A DNA stretch of 38,965 bases from CAYLYP01 sp964387795 (GCA_964387795.1 CAYLYP010000024.1:1-38965); one strand, 5' to 3'; positions 8,501-17,155 are shown, numbered from the stretch's first letter. Numbers and translations are program-made. The notes: generated by a model from the sequence alone, not told the origin.

Positions 8501-9766
8501 TTTGAAGAATCAGAACAATATCCATTCTATAACTATTACAAAGGCAACCGTTCTCAGATGTTATTTAAAGCAGATGAATTTGGTGCTGGTGAGAAAGCAT
8601 TAATGGCTATTGGATTCGACTTTTCATCAATTTCACCTGAAGAGTTCAGGACGCTCCCTAATTTTGTAATAAGGATCAAACCTACTGCTTTGAACGTGAT
8701 GCCTAATTCTTATGTTGACATGGCAGATGCTGATACACTTGTTTATGGGGTAGCATATCAACTTGCGAGTGAACCTGGCTGGTTTATTATGGAAACCGAA
8801 GATTACACAATTAGTGGTGCGGATAATTACGTGATTGACATTGCCTGGGGACGTTTAGCGAATTGGACAAATGATTATTATAAGGTTAATTGTTCAACTA
8901 ATGCTGATAACCTTGTAACTTATGGTTATGATGACAACACCAATTATCCTGCTTATCCATCTTATGATGGTTCTACAAACATAAGGCCAAATATGCAGTT
9001 CCACTTTGTTGGGGAATCAGCAGGGCAGGAGAATATTGTAACTATCGAAGCTGTAAACGAGGTTTTAAATGTCCCGGTTGAAGGTGCTACAGTTAGAATT
9101 GGGTCTAAAGACATTCTTACAAATACTGAAGGGATAGCACAGATAAGTTTATTCCAGGGTTCTTATCAGGCAGATATTAGCCATGATGATTACCATAGCC
9201 CTGAAGCCCCTCTTGACATCCTTATTGAAGGATCAGACCCAAGTTATTCTGTTTCATTGCTTCCATTCTACCGCGTTAACTTTAGCATTGTCAATAATTG
9301 GGGTAGCACTGTTAACGATGCAGTTATAAAAATCAATGATGTCACTTACAGTGTAGGTGAATATTTCTTTGGTGACCTTGTTGCCGGAACTTATACCTAT
9401 GAAGTAAGTTGTCCTCATTATAATGATACTGTTGGCGAGTTTACTTTATATGATGTAAACGATGTGGATATTGCTGTGGTGATTGACGCAGATGGAACAT
9501 CAGTGATTGACAACTCTTTAATCAATGCATGTATATATCCAAACCCGACAAACGGAAGTTTTGTATTAGAACTTGGCCCTGATCATACATGGAAAGAAGT
9601 AGAACTTGTAAATTCACTTGGCCAGACTATTAAAACTGTTTCTGTTGAATCAAAGAATGCTGATAATACTTTTGATTTTAACCTGAGTAACAATCCAAAC
9701 GGTTTGTACCTGATAAGGTTAAAATCTGACACAAATACAGCGGTATTGAAAGTTGTTAAGAAATAG
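5564..9766 (+). CDS. Gingipain-like C25 cysteine peptidase, type IX secreted
   Basis: A 1400-residue exported protease. A signal peptide (residues 1-26, ending LPLGAQ) is followed by a C25 propeptide-like region (about 30-230) and the catalytic domain (about 250-640). The likely catalytic His lies in HRDHGGEDGWGEP (His497) and the Cys in SINCLTGRF (Cys529), with the same spacing logic as gingipain GHG...C. Downstream are two CARDB/Ig-like domains with NNNGKADFGE-type and NGDANGRLDAGE-type openings, a carboxypeptidase-regulatory-like domain near 1165-1220, and a type IX sorting domain beginning YPNPTNGSF (Tyr1325) and ending LKVVKK. The sorting domain marks it as a secretion substrate, not the PorU sortase. 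Substrate specificity is not readable. Single-gene transcript with its own promoter and terminator. Confidence 0.93.
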   Translation: MRLISRLFLKALVLGVLTCFVLPLGAQVVSKTYSDSWGKQGFNIAATKSNGIEVIYSLKEFSINETTEKGITWHTVSTPGVFLFSDPGTPELPSSGRYIAIPKGAKANIQILDSRYETYENIEVIPSAPLPFDSEPVLADRVKSAKVYEKDAFFPAEAATISEVTEIRGFDVVMLGISPFQYNPVKKELKVLRDIKVEVTYDNGKGFYSEERYRSPWWDQILDDVIVNFSQLPKPDYKSRYNNIKDATGFEYLIVVPDQADFLAWADTIKEFRTKQGIYTGIVTTTEIGGNTVNEITNYVANAYNTWEIPPVAVLLMSDYSAPGTTTGITSPSFQHPYSETYITDNRYADVTEDLLPEIAFARMTANNADQLEIMVKKFINYETNPPTNPSFYDNPITALGWQTERWFQICSEVVGGFWKNSLGKNPVRVNAIYQGTPGSSWSSATNTAAVVNYFGPTGRNYIPATPAELGGWSGGTPAMINTAINNGAFMLQHRDHGGEDGWGEPAYNNGSISGLTNTDLSFIMSINCLTGRFDYSSEVFTEKFHRYTYNGQASGALGLIAASQVSYSFVNDVYVWGLMDNMWPEFMEDYGNHTINRKLMPAFGNIAGKFFLAQSSWPYNTDDKDITFDLFHHHGDAFLRVYSEVPQDMAITSPDVIIYGQNSITVQAEEDAYVALSWYDEQNGESRIIAVGESTGTDMELEFSELAPVGSTVLLTATKQNCYRYTKEMLVIPPDGAYVVRKSFTIDDSMGNNNGKADFGESFYINLSLENVGNENAENVVVNLATNNEYVLSLSLAEQVEFGTIQPGQVIGSTQKFLVSLDEATPDQQSLSFELIIEDASKATYNSTVSFRANAPVFKVSQVLVDDSENGDANGRLDAGETATLSFVTQNTGHAIASAPLAQIIMDTPYLSFEEDSFTSSAINEGETVNISFAVTAHPSIVDGTSFIGTFKIAQGFQFEMPYELIVGQLPQIVIGEGFEESEQYPFYNYYKGNRSQMLFKADEFGAGEKALMAIGFDFSSISPEEFRTLPNFVIRIKPTALNVMPNSYVDMADADTLVYGVAYQLASEPGWFIMETEDYTISGADNYVIDIAWGRLANWTNDYYKVNCSTNADNLVTYGYDDNTNYPAYPSYDGSTNIRPNMQFHFVGESAGQENIVTIEAVNEVLNVPVEGATVRIGSKDILTNTEGIAQISLFQGSYQADISHDDYHSPEAPLDILIEGSDPSYSVSLLPFYRVNFSIVNNWGSTVNDAVIKINDVTYSVGEYFFGDLVAGTYTYEVSCPHYNDTVGEFTLYDVNDVDIAVVIDADGTSVIDNSLINACIYPNPTNGSFVLELGPDHTWKEVELVNSLGQTIKTVSVESKNADNTFDFNLSNNPNGLYLIRLKSDTNTAVLKVVKK

Positions 9767-9788
9767 TATTCTTATTGCAAAAAAAAAA

Positions 9789-9816
9789 AGCTACCTGAAA
9801 AGGTGGCTTTTTTTTT
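9789..9816 (+). terminator. Terminator of the C25 protease gene
   Basis: AGCTACCT (9789-9796), loop GAAA and AGGTGGCT (9801-9808) form a stem with one wobble, followed by nine T in all and preceded by an A run. It lies about 20 nt beyond the stop codon. Confidence 0.92.
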
Positions 9817-9916
9817 GCAATATAATAAGGATTAGGATTGTTTTTATATTATTTGTGTGTTTATAACTGTCATTAAATCAGATTAATAAAAAATATTTTA
9901 ATTAGTTTGCGTAATT

Positions 9917-9952
9917 AACTAATATATTAGTTGCAAAACTAAAAAAATAGTT
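9917..9952 (+). promoter_or_regulatory. Two BlaI-type operators, 20 bp apart
   Basis: AACTAATATATTAGTT (9917-9932) is a perfect 16-bp palindrome. AACTAAAAAAATAGTT (9937-9952) has the same arms. Their starts are 20 bp apart, about two helical turns, so two dimers would sit on the same face. They lie 25-60 bp before the blaI start, over the -33 region and spacer of the predicted promoter. BlaI/MecI proteins are known to bind paired dyads before their own operon; binding here is inferred. Confidence 0.75.
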
Positions 9953-9961
9953 GTAATATTG
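9931..9961 (+). promoter_or_regulatory. Promoter of the blaI-M56 operon
   Basis: TTG (9931-9933), a 20-bp spacer and TAATATTG (9954-9961) match the -33/-7 pattern with one mismatch in the -7 box. Transcription would start near 9968, giving a leader of about 9 nt. Both operators overlap this element. Confidence 0.5.
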
Positions 9962-9976
9962 TAAAAAAAAATACGA

Positions 9977-10348
9977 ATGAAAGAGCTGACAAAGGCAGAG
10001 GAGCAGGTAATGCATTATTTGTGGGAATCAGAAAAATGTTTTGTAAAAGACATTGTAGAAAAATTTCCTGAACCACGGCCTGCTTACAATACCGTTTCAA
10101 CAATAATCAGGATCCTTGAGAAAAAAGGCTTTATCGGGCATAATGATTTTGGTAAGACATTCCAGTATTACCCGTTGGTATCAAAGAAAAGTTATACCCA
10201 AAGTTTAATGAAAAGCATCCTGAAAAAGTATTTTGGCAATAGCATGAGGCAGATGGTTAGTTTTTTTTCAAAGGAGAAAGGATTGAGCATTTCTGAACTA
10301 GAGGAGTTGAAGAAGATAATTGAAGAAGAAATAAAGAACAAAGAATAA
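9977..10348 (+). CDS. BlaI/MecI-family transcriptional repressor
   Basis: A 123-residue cytoplasmic repressor. A winged helix spans about residues 1-75, with the recognition-helix region RPAYNTVSTIIRILEKKG typical of the penicillinase-repressor family. A C-terminal dimerisation helix (LSISELEELKKIIEEE) follows. The family represses its own operon until a membrane M56 peptidase triggers its cleavage. That pairing is present: the M56 gene begins 11 bp downstream. Two matching palindromes cover its promoter. No beta-lactamase gene is near, so the regulated output is unlikely to be classical beta-lactam resistance; targets beyond its own operon are unknown. Confidence 0.95.
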   Translation: MKELTKAEEQVMHYLWESEKCFVKDIVEKFPEPRPAYNTVSTIIRILEKKGFIGHNDFGKTFQYYPLVSKKSYTQSLMKSILKKYFGNSMRQMVSFFSKEKGLSISELEELKKIIEEEIKNKE

Positions 10349-10359
10349 AAAGCCAAACA

Positions 10360-11613
10360 ATGGAATCACAATTTCTGCAATATATAGTGATGGTGAATTT
10401 GAGCCTGTTCATGTTTTGGTTGGTATTCAGGATGTTTCTAAGAAACATTCCTGCTTTTCAATTAAACAGGTTTATTTTGTTGGGCATGGTTGTAAGCTCG
10501 TTTATATTGCCATTGATCCAAATACCTTTTCCTATTGGACTTGAAAGGGCTTTTGTGATAAACCTCAATGAAATCGTTATCAATTCCCAGGCAATAGGTC
10601 AAATAAGGACAAGCTCAGAAATTTCATCTTTGTATGTTTGGGCAGGAGCATATCTAATGGTTGCATTAACTTTGTTTATTATAAGGTTTGTTGGGTTATC
10701 GACACTTTACAGGGGTTCAAAGCTCATAGAAGTAAATGAGGCAAACAGGTATAAGATTTATAAGATAGGAGCAGGAGGATCGCCCTGTTCATTTTATAAT
10801 AGTATTTTTTTACCAGAAGATATAGAGGTTGAAAACTATTCAGGAGTATTGATACATGAGATTGAACACTGCAGGTTAAAACATAGCATAGATGTTGTAA
10901 TTCTGGAAGCCGTAAAGATTTTATTTTGGTTTAATCCGGGAGTGTATGGTTTAAGGAGAGAGCTATCAGCCATACATGAATTTCAGGCGGATGCCGGGGT
11001 AATAAATGAATTCGATGATTTGTCGGGTTATCAAAAGTTGTTAATTAATCATGAAATGGGTTTTCAACTCATTTCAGTAACAAATACAATGTTTCAGTCA
11101 AATTTAAAAAGGAGGTTTCAAATGATGAGCGCAAACAAATCAATTAAAAAAAGACAGTATGCAAGGTATGCATTTCCATTGATAACAATGATATTGTTAT
11201 TAAGCTTTAACCTAAAAGGGGCAATTACGGAAAGTCTTCCATTGCAGGAGATTAATGGAACAGAAACAATGGTTCAGCAAAAGGATAGTATATTCTCTGC
11301 TGTTGATCAGAATCCTGAGTTTCCGGGAGGAGATGAAGCAAGGATGAAATATATGATGGAAAATCTTAAATACCCGGAAGCAGCAAAAAAAGCAAACATT
11401 CAAGGAGTTGTTTATGTGACATTTGTTGTTGAAAAGGATGGGAGCATTACAAATTGTCAAGTTTTGAGAGGAATATTAAAAGAGTTGGATGAAGAAGCCT
11501 TAAGGGTCGTCAGTAATATGCCAAAATGGAAGCCCGGGAAGCATAAAGGAGAGTTGGTCAGGGTGGCATTTAACGTGCCTATAAAATTTGCATTAAGCAA
11601 TGGTTCAAAATAA
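10360..11613 (+). CDS. BlaR1-like M56 membrane peptidase with TonB_C domain
   Basis: A 417-residue inner-membrane protein. Helices near residues 5-25, 36-56 and 94-112 precede the zinc protease motif HEIEH (166-170); ELSAIHEFQAD (201-211) supplies the likely third ligand. Another transmembrane helix lies at about 270-290. Residues 318-412 form a TonB C-terminal-like domain (PEFPGGDEARM, YPEAAKKANIQG, WKPGKHKG). It lacks the penicillin-binding sensor domain of true BlaR1. In this family the peptidase cleaves or triggers cleavage of the partner BlaI; here the TonB_C part, placed after the last helix and so probably periplasmic, may be the sensing or envelope-contact part. It is cotranscribed with blaI and ends at a strong hairpin. 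Confidence 0.93.
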   Translation: MESQFLQYIVMVNLSLFMFWLVFRMFLRNIPAFQLNRFILLGMVVSSFILPLIQIPFPIGLERAFVINLNEIVINSQAIGQIRTSSEISSLYVWAGAYLMVALTLFIIRFVGLSTLYRGSKLIEVNEANRYKIYKIGAGGSPCSFYNSIFLPEDIEVENYSGVLIHEIEHCRLKHSIDVVILEAVKILFWFNPGVYGLRRELSAIHEFQADAGVINEFDDLSGYQKLLINHEMGFQLISVTNTMFQSNLKRRFQMMSANKSIKKRQYARYAFPLITMILLLSFNLKGAITESLPLQEINGTETMVQQKDSIFSAVDQNPEFPGGDEARMKYMMENLKYPEAAKKANIQGVVYVTFVVEKDGSITNCQVLRGILKELDEEALRVVSNMPKWKPGKHKGELVRVAFNVPIKFALSNGSK

Positions 11614-11619
11614 TAAAAA

Positions 11620-11641
11620 AGCCCCTGAAAGGGGCTTTTTT
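11620..11641 (+). terminator. Terminator between blaI-M56 and the convergent transporter gene
   Basis: AGCCCCT (11620-11626), loop GAA and AGGGGCT (11630-11636) form a perfect stem with a T run after and an A run before. It is therefore likely to serve both convergent genes. Confidence 0.92.
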
Positions 11642-11659
11642 AATGGGTTAAAAATTTGG

Positions 11660-13252
11660 CTATAAATAAGCCAGAAGTTGGGAGAACAAAATCATCAGCA
11701 CAAGCGCTATTGGATAAACCGTTGCATAAGCAACAGAAGCTGCTTCACAGGATGTTTTTGAATCAATGGCAGCCAATCCGGGAGTGCTTGTCATGGCTCC
11801 AGATATTGTACCTAAGAGGCTAAGCATATTTATTTTAAAGAATTTTCTGCCAACAATAGTAAATATGACCATTGGGACAATAGTAATAACCCCCCCGAAG
11901 AAAAACAATATTGCGCCATGTTTTGAAAGGGTTTCAAGCAGATGGGCACCTGCCTGGGTCCCTACAGATGAAAGAAACATGAGGAGCCCTAATTTGCGGA
12001 GTAACTGATTTGCACTTCCTGACATACTCCAGATAATAGGCCCTGTTTTGCCTAGCTTGCTTAAAATAAGTGCAGTAGCTAAGACCCCACCAGTGATTCC
12101 CAATGAGAAATTAAAAAAGCCAAAGAATGGGATAGAGATATAACCTATCAGTGCCCCAATCAGAATTCCAATGGCGATAGGCAAAAAATTCGTTTCACTA
12201 AGGCGTTTTTCATTATTGCCAAGTTTTTTCATCACATCAGGCAGGTCATTTTTTGGGCAGGCCAGCATTACCTTATCCCCAAACCTAAGTTTACTTTGGG
12301 CGCGGGGGATGATATCAATACCGCTTCGCCTTATCCGGGTAATTGTAGCATGATGGAAAGCCCGAAGATTTAGTGAAGCAAGTGATTTGTTAATAACATC
12401 TTTATTAGTGACCAATACCCAGGTAACAGCGTAATCATCATTAAGCGCTATCTCCTGGTCAGAAGGCTGTCCGATGAGCAGCTTAACCTTTTCCAATGAA
12501 GCTTCAGTTCCAACAACCTTAACAAGATCCCCAAGGTAAAGAATGGTGTTTTCATCGGGGGTAAAAGATTTTAATCCATGCTTCACCCTGCTAATTGTTG
12601 TATGGGTTATTTCTGAAAGGCCTATATCGCTGATTTTCTTTTCATGGATATTGCGGTTTTCAACCCAGAAGTGTTGGTTAATAACCGGAGGGTGTTCATC
12701 AAGGACATGCTTTTCATAGGAGCTTTCTTCCTGGGCAAGGTTTGTTTTAAAAATCCTGGGTGCAAAATGAATAAACAGGACTACCCCAACAACACCAAAA
12801 GGGTATGCAATCCCATAACCAATAGAGGCAAGAGGGGAGCCTGTAATATCTATTGCTGCAGCCAGACCAGGAGTGCTTGTGAGCGCACCATTAAAAATGC
12901 CGATAGCAAGGTTGGGATCTAATCCTGAAAAACGGATAAATAAAAAGGTTATTATTGCAGCAGTTGAAACAAGGCCTAAAGAGAGAATTAATAAATTGCG
13001 GCCATATTTTCTAAAGGCTTCAAAGAATCCTGGTCCTGCCTGGATGCCAATTGTAAACATAAACAGTACAAGCCCAATATTCTGAATTTCGACAGGTACT
13101 TTATATCCAAAGTGGCCAAAAGCTAAAGCAACAAAGATTACCGCCGAAATATCAAGGGAAAATCCTTTAATTTTTATGTTACCTAAAATTATCCCTAACG
13201 AAACAATCAGGAAAAACACAAAAAAGCCATCCTGTAAAAAGTCTGTAATCAT
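11660..13252 (-). CDS. AspT/YidE-family membrane transporter with two TrkA_C domains
   Basis: A 530-residue polytopic membrane protein. Two homologous membrane halves (about residues 10-175 and 360-528) carry the repeated signature TPGLAA (STPGLAAAIDITGSP and STPGLAAIDSKTS), the hallmark of the AspT/YidE duplication. Two TrkA_C (RCK_C) domains sit between them at about 190-262 and 275-345 (ILYLGDLVKVVGTEASLEKV; LRFGDKVMLACPKNDL). Tetragenococcus AspT exchanges aspartate and alanine; the E. coli YidE substrate is unknown, so no substrate is claimed. The TrkA_C domains suggest control by a cytoplasmic ligand. The gene stands alone on its strand between the M56 operon and a divergent phosphoesterase gene. 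Confidence 0.93.
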   Translation of the reverse strand: MITDFLQDGFFVFFLIVSLGIILGNIKIKGFSLDISAVIFVALAFGHFGYKVPVEIQNIGLVLFMFTIGIQAGPGFFEAFRKYGRNLLILSLGLVSTAAIITFLFIRFSGLDPNLAIGIFNGALTSTPGLAAAIDITGSPLASIGYGIAYPFGVVGVVLFIHFAPRIFKTNLAQEESSYEKHVLDEHPPVINQHFWVENRNIHEKKISDIGLSEITHTTISRVKHGLKSFTPDENTILYLGDLVKVVGTEASLEKVKLLIGQPSDQEIALNDDYAVTWVLVTNKDVINKSLASLNLRAFHHATITRIRRSGIDIIPRAQSKLRFGDKVMLACPKNDLPDVMKKLGNNEKRLSETNFLPIAIGILIGALIGYISIPFFGFFNFSLGITGGVLATALILSKLGKTGPIIWSMSGSANQLLRKLGLLMFLSSVGTQAGAHLLETLSKHGAILFFFGGVITIVPMVIFTIVGRKFFKINMLSLLGTISGAMTSTPGLAAIDSKTSCEAASVAYATVYPIALVLMILFSQLLAYL

Positions 13253-13388
13253 TTCCTGGTTTTTTAATACTTATTTTCGTTTATTAATGTACATTTGTTA
13301 AGGTAGTAATCATTTATTGCCAGGATTAAAACCACCGCAAAATTAAGCCTTTTACTTGAGTTAAAGGATCAATTTCATTTTTTTTTAT

Positions 13389-14618
13389 ATGATGATGCGT
13401 ATCTTGATTTTTTTATTGTTTTTATCATTTCTGGCTTTTGTTGGCTGGAAAACAATTGGCATTGTTTTCAAGGATAAGGTCAAAAAAATCAGAAGGTGGA
13501 GGATGTGTTTCTGTATTGCTGATTGTATTGTTACGATGTTTATGGTTTATTGGTATCTTGCTTATATTTCAAATGACAATGTTTTTGTTTCCATCCAGTA
13601 TCGGAATTACATTCTGTTGATGGGCGTATTCCTGTTATGGTTTTTTCCCAGGCTGATACTTGTCATTTTTCTGGTGCTTGCTTATTTAGTTCAATTGATG
13701 GCATCATTGTTAAAAAAGGAATATAAAACCATTAACCAAAGAATTGTATTTATTGGGTTATTCATGGCTTTTATTATTTGGGGGTTTGTTGTATATGGGA
13801 TTGCTTTTGGGAAACATAATTATGAAATTGAACATGTAACGATAGAATTTGAAAACCTTCCTAAGTCTTTTGACGGTTTTCGGATCGCCCAGCTTTCCGA
13901 TCTTCATCTTGGGAGTTATCGTAAGCCAGCAAATGCAATAAAAGGCCTTGAACTGTTAAAAAAGCAGGATTTTGACTTAATGGTTTTAACTGGGGATATA
14001 GTGAACAACCATTATTCGGAGTTATTGCCATATATTGAAGCTTTTTCAAGTATAAAGCCCAAATACGGTTGTTATGCCTGTTTGGGAAACCATGATATGG
14101 GTGATTATCGTAAATGGTATTCCTCTGAAAAAACAGATCCCGGGCTTGATAGTTTAGAAGTATTATTAAAACATTCAGGAATAAGATTATTAAGGGACCA
14201 GAGTATTTTTATTGTTCAAAATGAAGATAGCATATTGCTGGCAGGTGTTGATAATTGGGGATTGCCCCCTTTTAGCGCCAGGGGTGATGTAAATAAAGCC
14301 ATTAGCAGCAAGGATTATAAGTATTTTACAGTATTACTAAGCCATGATCCTTCACATTGGGCTGCACAAATCCTGCCCCATCATGATGTTGAGTTAACAC
14401 TTGCAGGTCATACCCATGGTATGCAGATGGGAATCAAAATGGGAAGCTATTTCTGGAGCCCGGCATCAAAGCTTTATAAACATTCAAAAGGCTTATATTT
14501 TGAAAACGGATTTGCGATATATGTTAATCCGGGTTATGGTTTTCTTGGGTTTCCGGGACGTATTGGCATGAACCCGGAGATAACAATTATTGAATTGAAG
14601 AAATCATCAAAGGAATAG
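13389..14618 (+). CDS. Membrane-anchored metallophosphoesterase (YkuE-like)
   Basis: A 409-residue protein. Several hydrophobic segments in residues 4-140 (about four helices) are followed by a calcineurin-like phosphoesterase domain. All metal-binding motifs are present: QLSDLHLGS (Asp171, His173), LTGDIVNN (Asp203), LGNHDMGD (Asn234, His235), LLSHDP (His319) and LAGHTHGMQ (His341, His343). The catalytic part probably faces outward. Homologues act on phospholipid or nucleotide phosphoesters, but no substrate can be read. It may start at any of three consecutive ATG codons. It ends 8 bp before the end of the convergent PBP1C gene. Confidence 0.94.
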   Translation: MMMRILIFLLFLSFLAFVGWKTIGIVFKDKVKKIRRWRMCFCIADCIVTMFMVYWYLAYISNDNVFVSIQYRNYILLMGVFLLWFFPRLILVIFLVLAYLVQLMASLLKKEYKTINQRIVFIGLFMAFIIWGFVVYGIAFGKHNYEIEHVTIEFENLPKSFDGFRIAQLSDLHLGSYRKPANAIKGLELLKKQDFDLMVLTGDIVNNHYSELLPYIEAFSSIKPKYGCYACLGNHDMGDYRKWYSSEKTDPGLDSLEVLLKHSGIRLLRDQSIFIVQNEDSILLAGVDNWGLPPFSARGDVNKAISSKDYKYFTVLLSHDPSHWAAQILPHHDVELTLAGHTHGMQMGIKMGSYFWSPASKLYKHSKGLYFENGFAIYVNPGYGFLGFPGRIGMNPEITIIELKKSSKE

Positions 14619-14626
14619 GTTTTGTG

Positions 14627-17014
14627 TTATTCCTCATGTTTGGGGTTATCAGTTACACTAAAAAGCCTTGTTATTATTTCTCCTTCATTGTCAACAATGG
14701 TGAGCCTGTATGCCCCTTTGCATGGTGATATTGCCATCTCATGAAATACAGTTGTGCTTCCAATATAGCTGTCGTTAAGATGCCAGTGCAACTGAGCTTT
14801 TGGGTTTTGATGGGTTGCCTTAAGGATGATTTGCCCTGGTTTTCCATCAATCATAAGCGGGACAAATATTTTACTGTTATGTTGTGGGTAAATAATACCA
14901 ATGCTTTTTGTTGATGAAGAAGATTCAGAACAAGATGGCATAAGGGGAGGAAGGGTTTTATAAAATGCATTTTTGTTTTTATAAAAATATTCCCAGACAG
15001 GGGGCAAAACAAACCAATTGGTATGATGCATTGAAGCTGTAGGATAACAGGAGCTGTTAACCTGAAATGTGTTGGTTGAATCGAGGTGGATACGTTTATG
15101 ATATGGGCATATCTGGCTTCTTAAGCCCTGAGACGGGACCCAAACTGTATCTATGGGTTCGCAATATGGCCCAGCCCTGTGCCCGCTATGGTGACAGATA
15201 GCAATTCTTTCCATGTTCTGGTAAGGGGGTGAAAATGGTTGTGATTGAGGGAAGAGTTTGAACACATCAAACATCAGGGGGGCAGCAGTAGCAACACCTG
15301 TAAGTCCGGGGCGTCCTTCACCGCTGGCATTACCGACCCAAACACCGACAAGGATGTCAGGAGAAAAGCCAATAGCCCAGCCATCCCGATAGCCAAAGCT
15401 GGTTCCTGTTTTCCAGGCAATAGGGCTTGAAGACGAGAACATTTGCCAATAGAGCTCTTCATCAGGCCTTGTTACTTCCATCATTGCCTGTAGTGTGAAA
15501 TAAATTGCAGCAGGGCTTATTGGAGGCATATAAGAAGGGTTATCATTAAAGAGATCCTTTTCCTTCAATGAATAATGCAAAGGGAAAAATGTAGGATGGA
15601 TAAATTTCTGATAATTTTCCTGGTAGTGGTTTAATGTCCTGCCGAAGGAGGCATAAGCACCGCATAAGTCCCAAAGTGAAGCTTCGGCACCTCCAAGGAT
15701 AATAGATAAGCCATAATATGAAGCAGGTTTATCAAGAGTGGTTATTCCAATATTCTTTAAAATATAATTGAATTTCTCAGGAGAATAATCTTTTAGCATT
15801 CTAACTGCCGGAACATTCAAAGAGCGGGACAAGGCAGCAGAGGCGGGGATAGCCCCATCGTAAGTGCGATAAAAGTTTTCAGGTGCATAACCTCCATATT
15901 GTGTTGGTATATCAGCAACAAGTGTATTGGGGAGCAATAAACCTTCATTAAGCATAGCGGCATATAAAAAGGGTTTTAGAATGCTTCCCGGGCTTCTTCT
16001 GGAAGTGATAATATCTACATAATTTGCAGGAGTAGTGTTATCAGGGGCGTTACCCAGATACGCAATTACTTCTCCGGTATTTATATTAGCAACTAATACA
16101 GCAAGGTTGTTTATATCATTTGATTTTAGTTGTTTTTGATGTTTTAAAGCAAGATTAATGACTTTCTTTTGTAGCTGGGCATCAATGGTGCTTGTAAGCA
16201 TTTTGCCTTCATGTTCTTCGTTCCTGGCACGGTTAAAGAGATGCATTGATATCTGGGGCACAGGGAAAGGCTTTTCAGGAAGGGGTTCGGAAATGGCAAG
16301 ATTGAGGGTTACTTTATCAAAATGACCTTTTTTATAAAGCTTGTTTAATAAACGGTTTCTTTTTTCGAGCAAAAGTTCCCTGTTTTTACCCGGATGGATG
16401 AGAGAAGGGCTATTGGGCAATACAGCCAGGGTAGCTGCTTCTGCCCAGGATAGCTCATTAGGTTTGCGTCCAAAATATCTCCATGAAGCAGCCTCAATTC
16501 CACTGGTATTGCCTCCGAAAGGGGCTATGGAAGCATACATCCTTAGAATTACATATTTGGGATAGATGCTTTCAAGTCTGAATGCAAAAAAAATCTCTTT
16601 GATTTTGTTCCAAATGTTTCTTTTCGACTGCCCGCCAGAGATGCGTATTAACTGCATGCTTATGGTGCTGGCACCTCTTTCAATTTTTCCTTCCTTTATA
16701 TTGTTGAATGCTGCTTTACATAATGAAACCGGGTTTATTCCAGGATGATAAAAAAAATACTGATCTTCAAAACATAAGAGTGAATTGATATATTTTTCGG
16801 GAAGCTCGGGCTGTGATGGAAACCTCCATTGTCCATCTGAAGCAATGCAAGCGCCTATTAATTCGCCATTTCTGTCATACATCACTGTTGAAAGGGGTTT
16901 GATAAATCGCCTGGATGGAAGTGAATAATGGAATAATAGCCCAAAAATGCCTATTCCAATGATTAGTATGAGCATTTTATTTTTAAAAATATGCTTATAG
17001 TTTTTAAAATTCAT
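14627..17014 (-). CDS. pbpC: Penicillin-binding protein 1C
   Basis: A 795-residue bifunctional peptidoglycan synthase anchored by one N-terminal helix (about residues 14-30). The glycosyltransferase (GT51) domain has CFEDQYFFYHPG with catalytic Glu83, and GASTISMQL. The transpeptidase domain has SxxK at Ser344-Lys347 (SPGSILKP), SxN at 398-400 (SRSLN) and KTGTS at 535-539. The last 90 or so residues match the PBP1C C-terminal domain (KIFVPLMIDGKPGQIILKA). In many Bacteroidota and proteobacteria pbpC sits beside an alpha-2-macroglobulin gene; none is seen here. A minus-strand TATTTTTG box at 17039-17046 may be its -7 element. Confidence 0.96.
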   Translation of the reverse strand: MNFKNYKHIFKNKMLILIIGIGIFGLLFHYSLPSRRFIKPLSTVMYDRNGELIGACIASDGQWRFPSQPELPEKYINSLLCFEDQYFFYHPGINPVSLCKAAFNNIKEGKIERGASTISMQLIRISGGQSKRNIWNKIKEIFFAFRLESIYPKYVILRMYASIAPFGGNTSGIEAASWRYFGRKPNELSWAEAATLAVLPNSPSLIHPGKNRELLLEKRNRLLNKLYKKGHFDKVTLNLAISEPLPEKPFPVPQISMHLFNRARNEEHEGKMLTSTIDAQLQKKVINLALKHQKQLKSNDINNLAVLVANINTGEVIAYLGNAPDNTTPANYVDIITSRRSPGSILKPFLYAAMLNEGLLLPNTLVADIPTQYGGYAPENFYRTYDGAIPASAALSRSLNVPAVRMLKDYSPEKFNYILKNIGITTLDKPASYYGLSIILGGAEASLWDLCGAYASFGRTLNHYQENYQKFIHPTFFPLHYSLKEKDLFNDNPSYMPPISPAAIYFTLQAMMEVTRPDEELYWQMFSSSSPIAWKTGTSFGYRDGWAIGFSPDILVGVWVGNASGEGRPGLTGVATAAPLMFDVFKLFPQSQPFSPPYQNMERIAICHHSGHRAGPYCEPIDTVWVPSQGLRSQICPYHKRIHLDSTNTFQVNSSCYPTASMHHTNWFVLPPVWEYFYKNKNAFYKTLPPLMPSCSESSSSTKSIGIIYPQHNSKIFVPLMIDGKPGQIILKATHQNPKAQLHWHLNDSYIGSTTVFHEMAISPCKGAYRLTIVDNEGEIITRLFSVTDNPKHEE

Positions 17015-17038
17015 TTTTAATTGGATAAATTATAGCTG

Positions 17039-17046
17039 CAAAAATA
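17039..17046 (-). promoter_or_regulatory. Possible -7 box of the pbpC promoter
   Basis: The minus strand reads TATTTTTG, matching TAnnTTTG, about 25 bp before the pbpC start. It has no convincing -33 partner, and the region is AT-rich enough for a chance match. Confidence 0.35.
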
Positions 17047-17118
17047 AATCAAAAGAACAGATAATTTTCTATAAATGACAGTGAGTAAATAATAATCCTG
17101 AACAATACAAAAGGTTTG

Positions 17119-17155
17119 AAAAAAAAGCACACAGAACATCGTAGTCCTGTGTGCT
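17119..17155 (-). terminator. Terminator of the PQQ-like propeller gene
   Basis: On the minus strand AGCACACAG (17155-17147) and CTGTGTGCT (17134-17126) form a perfect 9-bp stem with a 12-nt loop and a following T run. It lies about 35 nt past the stop at 17190. Confidence 0.92.
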
